Shown one piece after another: positions 16,653-25,065 of a stretch of 33,571 bases of DNA. Both the position numbers and the translations under genes were made by a program. This DNA comes from a bacterium BMS3Abin03 (GTDB lineage Bacteria > Bacteroidota > Ignavibacteria > Ignavibacteriales > Ignavibacteriaceae), in assembly GCA_002898075.1 (NCBI GenBank), contig BDSV01000233.1, forward strand, positions 1 to 33,571, in the 5' to 3' direction. The notes beneath the pieces are model-generated. The model was given only the letters and a program-made list of their open reading frames with translations, searched no databases and was not told the origin of the DNA. Position 1 is the first letter of the stretch. Every line of letters starts with the position of its first letter.

Positions 16653-19118
16653 TTAGTCCTCCATCGGAAATAATAAAATAAACGAGCTTCCTTTGCCGGG
16701 TTTACTTTCAACTTCTATTTTACCCTGATGTGCATCAATTATATGTTTAACTATTGCAAGTCCAAGTCCGGTACCTTCAGCTTTTATTAAATCACTCTCA
16801 TGTCTGTAAAACGGTTCAAAGATTTTATTAATTTTACTTTTTGAAATACCAATTCCGTTATCGGTTATTTTAACACAAGCATATTTTTCTTTTTTAAAAG
16901 TAGATACCGTTACGATAGTATTTTTTTTCGAATATTTAATCGCATTCGATAAAATATTCATCACTGCTTCTTCAACTGCATCTTTATCAGCAAAAATATT
17001 ATAGGATTGTTCATTTAAATTTGTATCTATAGATATCTTTGCCATTTTAAACTGATATTCCATCGAACGAAGAACTTTAGAGACAATACTGTTCAGTTCT
17101 ATCTTCTTTTTGTCGTAAATTTTAATTCCTTTTTCTATCTTTGTAAAATCAAGCACGTTATTGATAAGCCGTTTTAATCTTTCACTTTCGCCCTCAATAA
17201 TCTGGAGATATTCCTGAGCTTTTTCAGTACTGCAATCCGGGTTATCTTTTAGCATTTCGGCAAACATTTTAATTGATGTAAGCGGGGTTTTCAATTCGTG
17301 CGAAACAGTGGAAACAAAAAACGATTTTACTTTGTTCAGTTCCTCAAGCCGTTCAGCTTCCAATTGTTTAAAGATGAGGTCCTGCTGAAGTTTAATTCTA
17401 TCCATTGTAATTGATATTGCGGTGGTAACCGTATTCAGCAAATCGATATCATCCTTATTAAATACAAGCTCCGATTTCTTTTTACCAAGCACAAGAAAAG
17501 CAACTACATTACCGTTATCCGATTTTACAGGAAATACAAGCACCATTCCCCATCTTTTAAATACACGTTGGTCTGCCGGTTCAACTTGCAAACCGGGTTC
17601 AACTCTATCATCAACTGCAACAGGCAGCGAAAGATTGGATTTTAATTCTTCCTGATGAAATTTTATGCTGCGGTTAGCCAGCATTTCAAAATTCTTATGT
17701 GCAATCAGTTTGATTTTGTTGCTTTCATCGAGTATAAAGAAACCGATTTTTTCAACAGGGATTAATTTGTCCGTATGCTCTACGACTTTTTCTGCCATCG
17801 TATAAATATTGTGCGATTCGCTGATGTCTTTAAGATATTTCTTTTGCTCTTCCCTGAAATCATATTCAACTCTGAAAAACTTCCTGTTGACAAACTTTTG
17901 CACTTTGTTCTTAACCGGATTCATAAAAAGAGCGATGATAACTGCGGAAATTATTGCAGGAACCGTGAACTCTATTCCTTTAATCAGAAAGGTTATTCCT
18001 ATAAAAACCAAAACGTATATTATAACCAAACCCGAAATAACAATTGTATAGACAACACTTCGTTTCAGAAGAAGATTTATATCGAGCAATCGATATTTAA
18101 TAATGGCTATTGTAACAGTAAGCGGAACGGCTATTAAAAGAATGTGCATCACTGCTTCGGTTAAAAGCGAATGACCAAGAACAATTAAAGGAATAACCCA
18201 CAGAAGAATAAATCCTGTCGGTCCGATAAGAAAACCTAAAAGCAGCCAGTTTAACTTTCGTTTTGTTGTTAAATCAGCAGCACGTTTGTATGCCCTGTAA
18301 AATATAACAATTGCGGTTAATACGCTTATCAATAAAAATGGTCTGAACAAATAAGTATAAACTTTTACATATTGTTGAACGCCGTTGACGGAATTATTCT
18401 GCATAGCGTTGTAATATTGCAGAAACAAATAAGCCGCTAACAAAACTGCGAACAAATAAAAAGCAATAATTATTTTCTTCATTACGTTCGAAGCGGAAGA
18501 TGTAAAAACACAGGTAAAATGAATAAACAATACAGGCGTAAGAGTGAATGCAAATAAATATAAAAAATGGTTGAGCAAACTTAATGAATGCGGCAGCGCT
18601 GAATAGTTACCTGAAGTTAAAGTAATTATCATCGCAAGCCCCATACCCGCCCAATGAAAAATTACAGCAGATTTATCATCCGACTTCAGCACTACGAGTA
18701 AAGCAAGGAAGATGAAAATTAAAGCGACGAATGATATTACAATAATTTCAAATGTAGAGTAGTAATTTATTAATGCTGCTTTGGCGAATGATGGCTGCCT
18801 GTTTTTCAAATATTCTACTGTTACTTTACTGCCGATATTTTTAGCATCGGTATAAAGTTCCGCCTCTTCCCAGTTTTTAAATTTATATCCATCGACAGTT
18901 AAGATTGTATCTCCCACAGAAAGCGAAGAACTATTCTGATGAATTTCACTTATGATTAAAAATGAATTTTCGGAAGAAACATTAAAAGGAAGGAATGGTT
19001 TTGATACTAAACTGTAAACTCCTGAAATGCACAGGAGTAGAATTATTGCATCATAAATAAGAAGTGCAGCCCTATTTTTAAACGCACTTTTCATTTTATC
19101 GAACCCGTTCTCTTTCAT
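16653..19118 (-). CDS. Membrane sensor histidine kinase with PDZ-like, multi-TM and GAF regions
   Basis: An 821-residue sensor kinase paired with the regulator that follows. One membrane segment (about 15-37) precedes an extracytoplasmic stretch of about 80 residues with a PDZ-like core (SLSVGDTILTVDGYKF, near 66-80). Then come seven or eight hydrophobic segments (about 121-400), a GAF-like domain (about 430-575), the phosphorylation helix VSHELKTPLTSIKMF with H607, and the ATPase domain with NILSNAIKYSKK, DNGIGISKSK, FEPFYRH and GTGLGLAIVKHI. The layout suggests sensing of an envelope protein, peptide or lipid by the PDZ-like and membrane parts. No ribosome site is evident before the ATG at 19118; an ATG at residue 9 is an alternative. 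A broken gene is divergent upstream. Confidence 0.92.
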   Translation of the reverse strand: MKENGFDKMKSAFKNRAALLIYDAIILLLCISGVYSLVSKPFLPFNVSSENSFLIISEIHQNSSSLSVGDTILTVDGYKFKNWEEAELYTDAKNIGSKVTVEYLKNRQPSFAKAALINYYSTFEIIVISFVALIFIFLALLVVLKSDDKSAVIFHWAGMGLAMIITLTSGNYSALPHSLSLLNHFLYLFAFTLTPVLFIHFTCVFTSSASNVMKKIIIAFYLFAVLLAAYLFLQYYNAMQNNSVNGVQQYVKVYTYLFRPFLLISVLTAIVIFYRAYKRAADLTTKRKLNWLLLGFLIGPTGFILLWVIPLIVLGHSLLTEAVMHILLIAVPLTVTIAIIKYRLLDINLLLKRSVVYTIVISGLVIIYVLVFIGITFLIKGIEFTVPAIISAVIIALFMNPVKNKVQKFVNRKFFRVEYDFREEQKKYLKDISESHNIYTMAEKVVEHTDKLIPVEKIGFFILDESNKIKLIAHKNFEMLANRSIKFHQEELKSNLSLPVAVDDRVEPGLQVEPADQRVFKRWGMVLVFPVKSDNGNVVAFLVLGKKKSELVFNKDDIDLLNTVTTAISITMDRIKLQQDLIFKQLEAERLEELNKVKSFFVSTVSHELKTPLTSIKMFAEMLKDNPDCSTEKAQEYLQIIEGESERLKRLINNVLDFTKIEKGIKIYDKKKIELNSIVSKVLRSMEYQFKMAKISIDTNLNEQSYNIFADKDAVEEAVMNILSNAIKYSKKNTIVTVSTFKKEKYACVKITDNGIGISKSKINKIFEPFYRHESDLIKAEGTGLGLAIVKHIIDAHQGKIEVESKPGKGSSFILLFPMED

Positions 19119-19341
19119 TAAAATAAACCGAGAACGGTTGTTGTAATTATTACTGTTATTAAATTAAAATCTAATATTCAGAAGTGCAACAAGAAATAGA
19201 TAATTTAACAATTTCTGCTCACCGGAGTGATAATCAGAACTAGCAATATTTTTACAATCCCTTTACATTTTCAAGACAATTGAATTTGCCTGATTTATTA
19301 CGTTTTGATTGAAAATCAATTAACAATTTTAAACGATATTT

Positions 19342-19349
19342 AAGGAGGT
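19342..19349 (+). promoter_or_regulatory. Strong ribosome binding site of the broken gene
   Basis: aaggaggt is a near-complete Shine-Dalgarno match four bases before the ATG at 19354. It is the best ribosome site in the window, so the interrupted gene was probably well translated, and its short first part may still be. Confidence 0.7.
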
Positions 19350-19353
19350 AAAA

Positions 19354-20232
19354 ATGAAAAAGCGATTAACATATTTGTTTTTAATGGCTGCCCTGTTCTG
19401 CGTCCCGATAATTTCCTTTGCACAGCAAAGAGACAGCTTAATACAGCTTTATCCTACATTAGGCGATACAATCAATCGTTACGAAACGAGCATGAAAAAT
19501 CTTTTTACACACAAGCCAATGATTATAATGCGAGTTCCATCTGACCAAAATTTAAAATTATAAACAGATGAAAAAGAATTTTACAATCTTTTTCCCGCAT
19601 TTCCCCGCTTCGAATGTGCAATTGTATATATCAGAGATAATTATTCCCTTGTAACAAAAATTACATACTTTTCAAGTAACAGAGAGAAGAAAGACACAAC
19701 ATTAGTTCAACCTTTAAGCAAACTTGGAAATACCCGCGCTTACATCCATACGGTTTATGAACAGAACAAATATAAAATAAGTAAGGACAAAGCTGTAACA
19801 TTAAAAACTGCCGCCGGTCAAACTCTGACAGGAAATATTGCGGCTATAGATAATGAAAGGCTGATATTGTTTATTCCGCCTGAAAATCCATATCAAAATA
19901 AAAATACTTCAAGTGTACGATTTGTCAAAATCAGGAAAGAACAATTACAAAGTGTTTTAATTCCGGGGAAGTCTAATATTGCATCATCTACTCTTCTCGG
20001 AACAGTAATCGGATGAATTATCGGAGCATCCATAGGATTTGCATCTGAAGATGATACAGAAGGTTGGTTTCGTTTTACTGCTGAGGCAAAAGCTTTAAGT
20101 GCAGGAGTAGTTTTGGGTCTTATAGGAACAGTTACAGGTCTTGTAGTTGGAATATCAAATTCAACAGAGGATAAATTAATCGAAATAAATTCCGATAAAG
20201 ATTACGATAAGCTGAAAAATTATTTTAATTAA
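19354..20232 (+). pseudogene. Interrupted secreted protein gene with two in-frame stops
   Basis: From the ATG at 19354 the first 69 codons encode a clear signal peptide (MKKRLTYLFLMAALF, cleavage after SFA) and a short mature part, then TAA at 19561-19563. The same frame continues open, without any frameshift, to a second in-frame stop, TGA at 20014-20016, and on to a final TAA at 20230-20232, 293 codons in all. The middle part (for example DKAVTLKTAAGQTLTGNIA, near codons 145-163) looks like a small beta domain. The part around the TGA (LLGTVIG, stop, IIGASIGF) is a glycine-zipper-like membrane hairpin, followed by another near 249-265. I do not recognise the family. The first stop lies inside a 54-base inverted copy of the amylase leader, which probably caused the break. 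TGA ends other genes here, so recoding is unlikely. Confidence 0.7.
19521..19574 (+). repeat. 54-bp inverted repeat, left copy, inside the broken gene
   Basis: It matches the reverse complement of 22875-22928 at 50 of 54 positions: 30 identical bases, four mismatches, then 20 identical bases. It covers codons 56-74 of the broken gene, including its first stop codon. Confidence 0.9.
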
Positions 20233-20322
20233 TTGCAGAAATTTTTGAAAGAAAAAAGACTGATCGAATTATTTATAAAACAGAATTCCCGGAAAAATCA
20301 GGATTATTAATAAAACAGTTAG

Positions 20323-22881
20323 TTATTTCATCACCAACATCCTCTTTGTTTGAATAAAACCGCCCGCCTGTAATCTGTAAAAATATACACCGCTTGCGAG
20401 ATTTGATGCATCAAAATTAACTTGGTAAGTGCCGGCAGATTTCTCTTCATTTAAAAGTATGGCAACTTCATTACCTAATACATCGTAAACCTTCAATTGT
20501 ACAGACGGGGCATGCCCCGTCTCTACGAATGGAATGCTGAATTTTATTGTTGTTGAAGGATTAAACGGATTAGGATAATTTTGGAAAAGCTCAAATTTGC
20601 CGGGTGCAATTTCAACTTCTACTATATTTGAATATTCATATTTACCGTCGTTATCAATTTGTTTTAGTCTGTATTGAAATTTGCTTCCGCCGATAATATG
20701 TTCATCAACAAATTCATATTCTTTTGGTGAATTACTGTTACCATGCCCTTCAACAAATCCAATATTTTCCCAACCACCCCCGACGTCGTTACCCCCTCCT
20801 TGATAAGGAGGGGGAAGGGGCGAGGTCCTTTCTACATCAAAACCGTAATTGTTCACTTCAGTTGCTGTGTTCCATTTCAATTTAACTTTATTACCGCTTA
20901 CATTTGCTGTGAATGATACCAATTCTACAGGAACAGGTACAGCGTCCTTCACCCAGACAGAATAACTTCTTACAGGTATTTGCAGAGTTATTCTTCCATT
21001 AGAAACAGTTGAATATGTTGTAGTTGCATTGCCTACTACATCGCTGAATGTATCTCCATTAGCTACGCTGCTCATATTTATCCCGATCTCAACATTCAAA
21101 GGATCTCCGGCATAATTAAGTGCGACTATCACATCTCTTCCGGTGGACGTATTCATGATCTGATAAATTGCCGTTGTACTTGCAAGACCCGATGTAAATG
21201 ATGGGCTGTAGGGAGTGCTGTAACGGCTTAAATAATCTCGTGATGTTGCTCCGAAAATATAATTTTTATGTATATCAATTAATGAATCGATTTTGCTTTT
21301 AAGATTGCCGTATGAAAATCCGCTTACGGGATAGTAATCAGGATAGTAAACTGTCGGCAGACCGACCTGGTTATTCGTAAGAATATAAGCATAAGCAAGA
21401 ATCGGGTCTTTATCAATCGGCTGCCCGGAATCCCTGAAGTCATGGTTATTTACAAAAGTAACAACATTAAAACCGTTTGCTCCCGCAGCATCGACCATAC
21501 TTGCAGTAAAAATATCGCGCGCATCGCCGCCAAACTCCGAAGCAGTTTTTAATGCTGATCGTAATGCGAAATCGAAAACTCTCGGCTGTATTGCGCTTTG
21601 TGTAGCTGCATCCATATAAGTATAAACATTATCGATCCATCCTTTTAGAAGCGCCGTATTGGAATCATAAAATTCACCTACAACAAGTCCGGGGTCCATT
21701 CCTTTCGAGTGAAGATCATCGAGCAGGTCGCCAACAAATTCATACGTAAAATGTTTGACGGCATCCATACGTAAACCGCGTATCCCTACGTTGCTCCACA
21801 ACCATTCCGACCATGCAAATAATTTGCTTTTAGTATCTGCCACAAACTGGTCGTAATCATAATAAAACCACATCCAATCCCAATCGCCTTGAAGATTAGT
21901 AGGATTTCCGTTCGGTTTAAAATTCTGCCAGTTCATCGAGCCGCTGCCGCTGGGCAAATTTGTAAAATCTGTGTAAGTCTGATATTCAACCGCACTTTGG
22001 ATATCCGAACCACTCGTTCCGTTATCGTACCATAAACCATAAATGTAGTGATCGGAATAAGAACCGGTATTTGATAATACAATATAGATGGTATCACCCG
22101 CTGAGTTGTAATCGGAGGAATTAAGTGTTAGATGGAATTCATCGGTTCCGCAGCCGGTTACTGAAGGATCATCGACAGAAGCAAACATATTTACGCCAAG
22201 TGAAACAGAATTATTGCCCTGACTGCAATCTCCCCCGCCGTTAGGTTCAGTTTCGTTTTGGTCAGACGATCCCTGCCATCCAACTTGATTAGTCCATATA
22301 TAAAATTTATAACCTCTGTTATAAAAGTCCGAATGACCTGACTTTGAAGCAACTTTAAAATAATAATCACCTGTCCCCCTACCTGTTGAACCGCCAATCG
22401 GCAAAGTATTCCTAAATCTATCTGATGGATAAGCATTATTGCCGGGGTAAGTAAAATTCTCGATCCACCCTTCGACTGCAGTATTATTTTCCGCAGCGCC
22501 GCCATCGCGATGATTATAAATCACATCCGCAACAGCTTTTAATCCGTTTGTATTAAATGCGGTAATCATATCGTCAACATCTGTTCTCGTTCCAAAACCG
22601 GTTGCTCCCAAACCGTATTCGCCAAGGTCATAAAGGTCTTTAGGATCGTAACCGTTACTGTTATTTCCCGAGCTTGCACGTGAAAAAGGCGGAAGCCAAA
22701 CATACGTAAAGCCCGCATTGGAAATGTCGGCAGCTTTGTTCTTTAAAGTGTCTGCCCAGTTATTTCCTGGGGTTGTAGTTTTTGGATAATCCCAATACCA
22801 TGCCTGCAAAAGAAAATCCTGCGAATAGATTTTGATTGCAGAGATGCAAAATATTATGAATAATATATATTTGATTTTCAT
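20323..22881 (-). CDS. Secreted GH13 alpha-amylase with T9SS sorting domain
   Basis: An 852-residue exported endo-amylase that should cut alpha-1,4-glucans. Signal peptide at 1-20. The GH13 barrel has region I DVIYNH (119-124), region II GLRMDAVKH with nucleophile D373, region III GEFYD with acid/base E403, and region IV NNHD with D481. About 245 residues separate regions I and II, roughly 100 more than in common amylases, so domain B carries a large insert (about 130-340). After a C-terminal beta domain, an Ig-like linker (about 660-760) leads to a T9SS type A sorting domain (FELFQNYPNPFNPSTTI, ending RMLVMK) for secretion across the outer membrane and surface attachment. Two palindromic repeats are translated in frame within the linker and sorting regions. 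The start codon lies in the right copy of the 54-bp inverted repeat. Confidence 0.94.
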   Translation of the reverse strand: MKIKYILFIIFCISAIKIYSQDFLLQAWYWDYPKTTTPGNNWADTLKNKAADISNAGFTYVWLPPFSRASSGNNSNGYDPKDLYDLGEYGLGATGFGTRTDVDDMITAFNTNGLKAVADVIYNHRDGGAAENNTAVEGWIENFTYPGNNAYPSDRFRNTLPIGGSTGRGTGDYYFKVASKSGHSDFYNRGYKFYIWTNQVGWQGSSDQNETEPNGGGDCSQGNNSVSLGVNMFASVDDPSVTGCGTDEFHLTLNSSDYNSAGDTIYIVLSNTGSYSDHYIYGLWYDNGTSGSDIQSAVEYQTYTDFTNLPSGSGSMNWQNFKPNGNPTNLQGDWDWMWFYYDYDQFVADTKSKLFAWSEWLWSNVGIRGLRMDAVKHFTYEFVGDLLDDLHSKGMDPGLVVGEFYDSNTALLKGWIDNVYTYMDAATQSAIQPRVFDFALRSALKTASEFGGDARDIFTASMVDAAGANGFNVVTFVNNHDFRDSGQPIDKDPILAYAYILTNNQVGLPTVYYPDYYPVSGFSYGNLKSKIDSLIDIHKNYIFGATSRDYLSRYSTPYSPSFTSGLASTTAIYQIMNTSTGRDVIVALNYAGDPLNVEIGINMSSVANGDTFSDVVGNATTTYSTVSNGRITLQIPVRSYSVWVKDAVPVPVELVSFTANVSGNKVKLKWNTATEVNNYGFDVERTSPLPPPYQGGGNDVGGGWENIGFVEGHGNSNSPKEYEFVDEHIIGGSKFQYRLKQIDNDGKYEYSNIVEVEIAPGKFELFQNYPNPFNPSTTIKFSIPFVETGHAPSVQLKVYDVLGNEVAILLNEEKSAGTYQVNFDASNLASGVYFYRLQAGGFIQTKRMLVMK
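20499..20526. repeat. 28-bp palindrome inside the amylase gene (sorting domain)
   Basis: gtacagacgggg and ccccgtctctac flank a central catg, a near-perfect palindrome. On the coding strand it encodes VETGHAPSVQ, ten residues that the paralogous sorting domain of the next gene lacks. Confidence 0.75.
20773..20823. repeat. 51-base palindrome-bearing insert inside the amylase gene (linker)
   Basis: The hairpin ccccctcctt-gat-aaggaggggg (20792-20814) lies in an exactly 17-codon stretch encoding SPLPPPYQGGGNDVGGG. The homologous linker of the next secreted protein runs straight from ILRSTKSDNW to TKIGFVEG without it. The composition is far more GC-rich than the surroundings. Confidence 0.75.
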
Positions 22882-22928
22882 CTGTTTATAATTTCTCTTT
22901 TTGGTCAGATGGAACTCGCATTATAATC
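22875..22928 (-). repeat. 54-bp inverted repeat, right copy, at the amylase start
   Basis: Reverse-complement partner of 19521-19574 (50 of 54 matches). It covers the last 47 bases of the amylase leader and the first seven bases of its coding sequence. Confidence 0.9.
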
Positions 22929-23123
22929 CTTGTCTTAAGTGTCAATGCTTTTCAATTTTCGTTTCATAGTTATTAATACATAATCCTTTGTCCATATAGT
23001 GTCAAATGAAAATTATTATATGAATAAAGGATTGAAAATTTTAATAGTTTAAATCATTTATAAATTTCCGTTTTCACGGAAATGACAAATTTATTAAATA
23101 TAATTTTACTCTTGATTTAAATA

Positions 23124-24377
23124 TCACTTAAGCAGAATCATTTTCTTAACAGCAACATTTTTACCGGAATTCAATTTATACAAATATATACCGCTTGGGA
23201 TCTTGGATGCATCAAAATTCAATGAATAAACTCTACCTGCCTCGGCAGTTCCATTAAATAATTCGGCTACTTCTTCACCAATTGCGTTGTATATTTTTAA
23301 TGTGGCAAAAGTATTTTCCTCAAATGCAAAACGTATAGTTGTAGAAGGATTAAACGGATTCGGATAATTCTGTTCGAGCACAAATTTCTCAGGAATATTT
23401 AAATCGACTTCTATAGTATTACTATATTCAAATTGTCCGTCGTTATCAATCTGTTTCAACCTGTAATAAAATTTGCTGCTCCGTGCAAGATTTTCATCTG
23501 TAAACGAATAACTTTTGGGAGAGTTGCTGTTACCATTACCTTCCACAAACCCTATCTTTGTCCAGTTGTCACTCTTTGTGGAACGAAGAATCTCAAAACC
23601 ATAATTATTTACTTCGGTTGCAGTCTTCCAGTTAAGTGTAACAGTGCTGCCCTGTGTGGAAGCAGTGAAGGATGTTAGTTCTACGGGGAGAGGGGTGTCC
23701 TCGCCACTAAAGGGAGTTTGTCCGGACCCGGTTGAGTTTGCACTAAAATAACTCCAATTTGAAATTGTATTTACATCATCTCCATCTGTTCGATTAGTTA
23801 AAGGGTTAAATGCATATCCAGTACTTACTAAATTATTACCGTCCTCTTTATACATAAGGTAATATAATTGATTCGGTTTTACACTATTAGGAAAGTCAGA
23901 CCAAGGTATATATATTTCAATTGCATTTGTTGTTGTTGTAAAAATTTTAGATGTTACGTCCGTTTGAGTACCCCATGTACCACTAGTATTTATCCTATAC
24001 TCAGCATAAACAGTTTTAAAAAAAACTACAAAATTTGCAGTAAATGGGTATGTACCAGTACGTCCATCATAATTAGATCCTAACGTTGAACCTGTACCAT
24101 TAGTAAGAGGATCGGTTGGATCTGAGTCGAAATAAACAATTGAAGGTTGATCCTTAACATAAGTCCCTCCTGTTGCACTTAATCCAAGATAAATGTTTGT
24201 TGCATCCCAGGTAAAGTACCATGTAACATCACTATTTGTTGAATTATGGGATTCTGCAACGTTAAAATCTGTAGCAGGATTACCGGTGAAAGTAACCGTA
24301 TGATAAGACTGCCCCCTTGTAATTGTGGTTAAACTTAATAAAATAAAAAAGAATGTTAGAATCAAATATTTTTTCAT
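23124..24377 (-). CDS. Secreted protein with CBM9/DOMON-like domain and T9SS sorting domain
   Basis: A 417-residue exported protein. Signal peptide at 1-22 (ending TRG-Q). Residues about 25-225 form a beta-rich domain with patterns such as DVTWYFTWDATNIYLGLSA, PSIVYFDSDP and AIEIYIPWSDFP, which recall CBM9-like or DOMON sugar/heme-binding sandwiches; this is a fold guess. Residues about 230-330 are an Ig-like linker closely similar to that of the neighbouring amylase (VELTSFTAS, NNYGFEILRS, IGFVEGNGNSNSPKSY, RLKQIDNDGQFEYSN). The end is a T9SS type A sorting domain (FVLEQNYPNPFNPSTTI to KMILLK). It precedes the amylase gene on the same strand by 242 bases. A role in binding polysaccharide at the cell surface beside the amylase is plausible but not shown. 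Confidence 0.8.
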   Translation of the reverse strand: MKKYLILTFFFILLSLTTITRGQSYHTVTFTGNPATDFNVAESHNSTNSDVTWYFTWDATNIYLGLSATGGTYVKDQPSIVYFDSDPTDPLTNGTGSTLGSNYDGRTGTYPFTANFVVFFKTVYAEYRINTSGTWGTQTDVTSKIFTTTTNAIEIYIPWSDFPNSVKPNQLYYLMYKEDGNNLVSTGYAFNPLTNRTDGDDVNTISNWSYFSANSTGSGQTPFSGEDTPLPVELTSFTASTQGSTVTLNWKTATEVNNYGFEILRSTKSDNWTKIGFVEGNGNSNSPKSYSFTDENLARSSKFYYRLKQIDNDGQFEYSNTIEVDLNIPEKFVLEQNYPNPFNPSTTIRFAFEENTFATLKIYNAIGEEVAELFNGTAEAGRVYSLNFDASKIPSGIYLYKLNSGKNVAVKKMILLK

Positions 24378-24571
24378 ATATCTATCCCAGATAGTTTATA
24401 AAATTTTATGTTAATTACTTTTTAATCACCAATCGAGAAAACCAATTGATAGGAATGTATACAAGACAATAATTCTCCTTACAATATCACTGAGAGGTGG
24501 AAAACTGATAAAACAAACTTAAATTTGTAAATTTATATGATTATATGCAAGAAAAAGTTGATAAAGAATAC

Positions 24572-24608
24572 AAAAAAATCCCAGCCGTCTATCGTTTTGG
24601 CAGGGATT
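24572..24608 (-). terminator. Orphan intrinsic terminator on the minus strand
   Basis: Read on the minus strand, aatccc-t-gcc pairs with ggc-t-gggatt around a 12-base loop and is followed directly by seven Ts. No minus-strand gene is visible immediately upstream (24609-25065), so it may end a small RNA or be a relic. Confidence 0.5.
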
Positions 24609-24718
24609 AACTCAACTGATATACATAGTGCTGCAAGCCGCAAGTAAAATATATTTAATAACAAAGTTTTTCAGTAAAATTAAAAAAGTATAAGAAATTG
24701 GGAAAAATGAGACATTGA

Positions 24719-24776
24719 GACTTTGGGATTTTGATAGTATTTAGTATTATAAATAGAATCTCATACTCCCAAAGTC
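24719..24776. repeat. 10-bp inverted repeat gactttggga / tcccaaagtc
   Basis: The arms at 24719-24728 and 24767-24776 pair perfectly over a 38-base AT-rich spacer. It resembles a decayed dispersed palindrome; function unknown. Confidence 0.45.
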
Positions 24777-25065
24777 ATCAGTATAGTTTACATTATTATG
24801 AAAATATTTCTTTACAAAAAAACAAAGATTTAAATCGTAATACTATAGCGCAGGAAAGCTGCAAGGAAAAAAAGATTAACGTAAAAAGACAAAAAACTTT
24901 TTTTCTTCAATTGGCTGAATTTAAAATAATAATTGAATGAAGTAATTATTTAAATCGGTTGTAAATAGATTTATAAAACACTGAATATAAGAAAGTAAAT
25001 TAAATGTATTGCCTAACTTAGTTTTTGTTCTTAATTTATCATCAACAATAATTAGATTGAATCCT

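Larger units (their letters stand above)
24378..25065. other. Long AT-rich intergenic region with hairpins
   Basis: These 688 bases separate divergent genes. Besides a minus-strand terminator-like hairpin (24572-24608) and a 10-bp inverted repeat (24719-24776) there is only AT-rich sequence. A 69-codon frame from TTG at 24731 and a 72-codon minus frame over the lipoprotein start show no ribosome site or protein-like composition and are not accepted. Confidence 0.5.

Noticed and set aside
20014-20016. TGA read as an amino acid (glycine, tryptophan or selenocysteine) in the broken gene
   Set aside because: TGA ends fni, ptsH and the UbiA gene in this window, so it is a normal stop here; a TAA also interrupts the same frame, and no selenocysteine-type hairpin is obvious after it.
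24731-24940. 69-codon plus-strand frame in the long intergenic region
   Set aside because: TTG start, no ribosome site, low-complexity Lys/Asn/Ile composition expected from AT-rich noncoding DNA.
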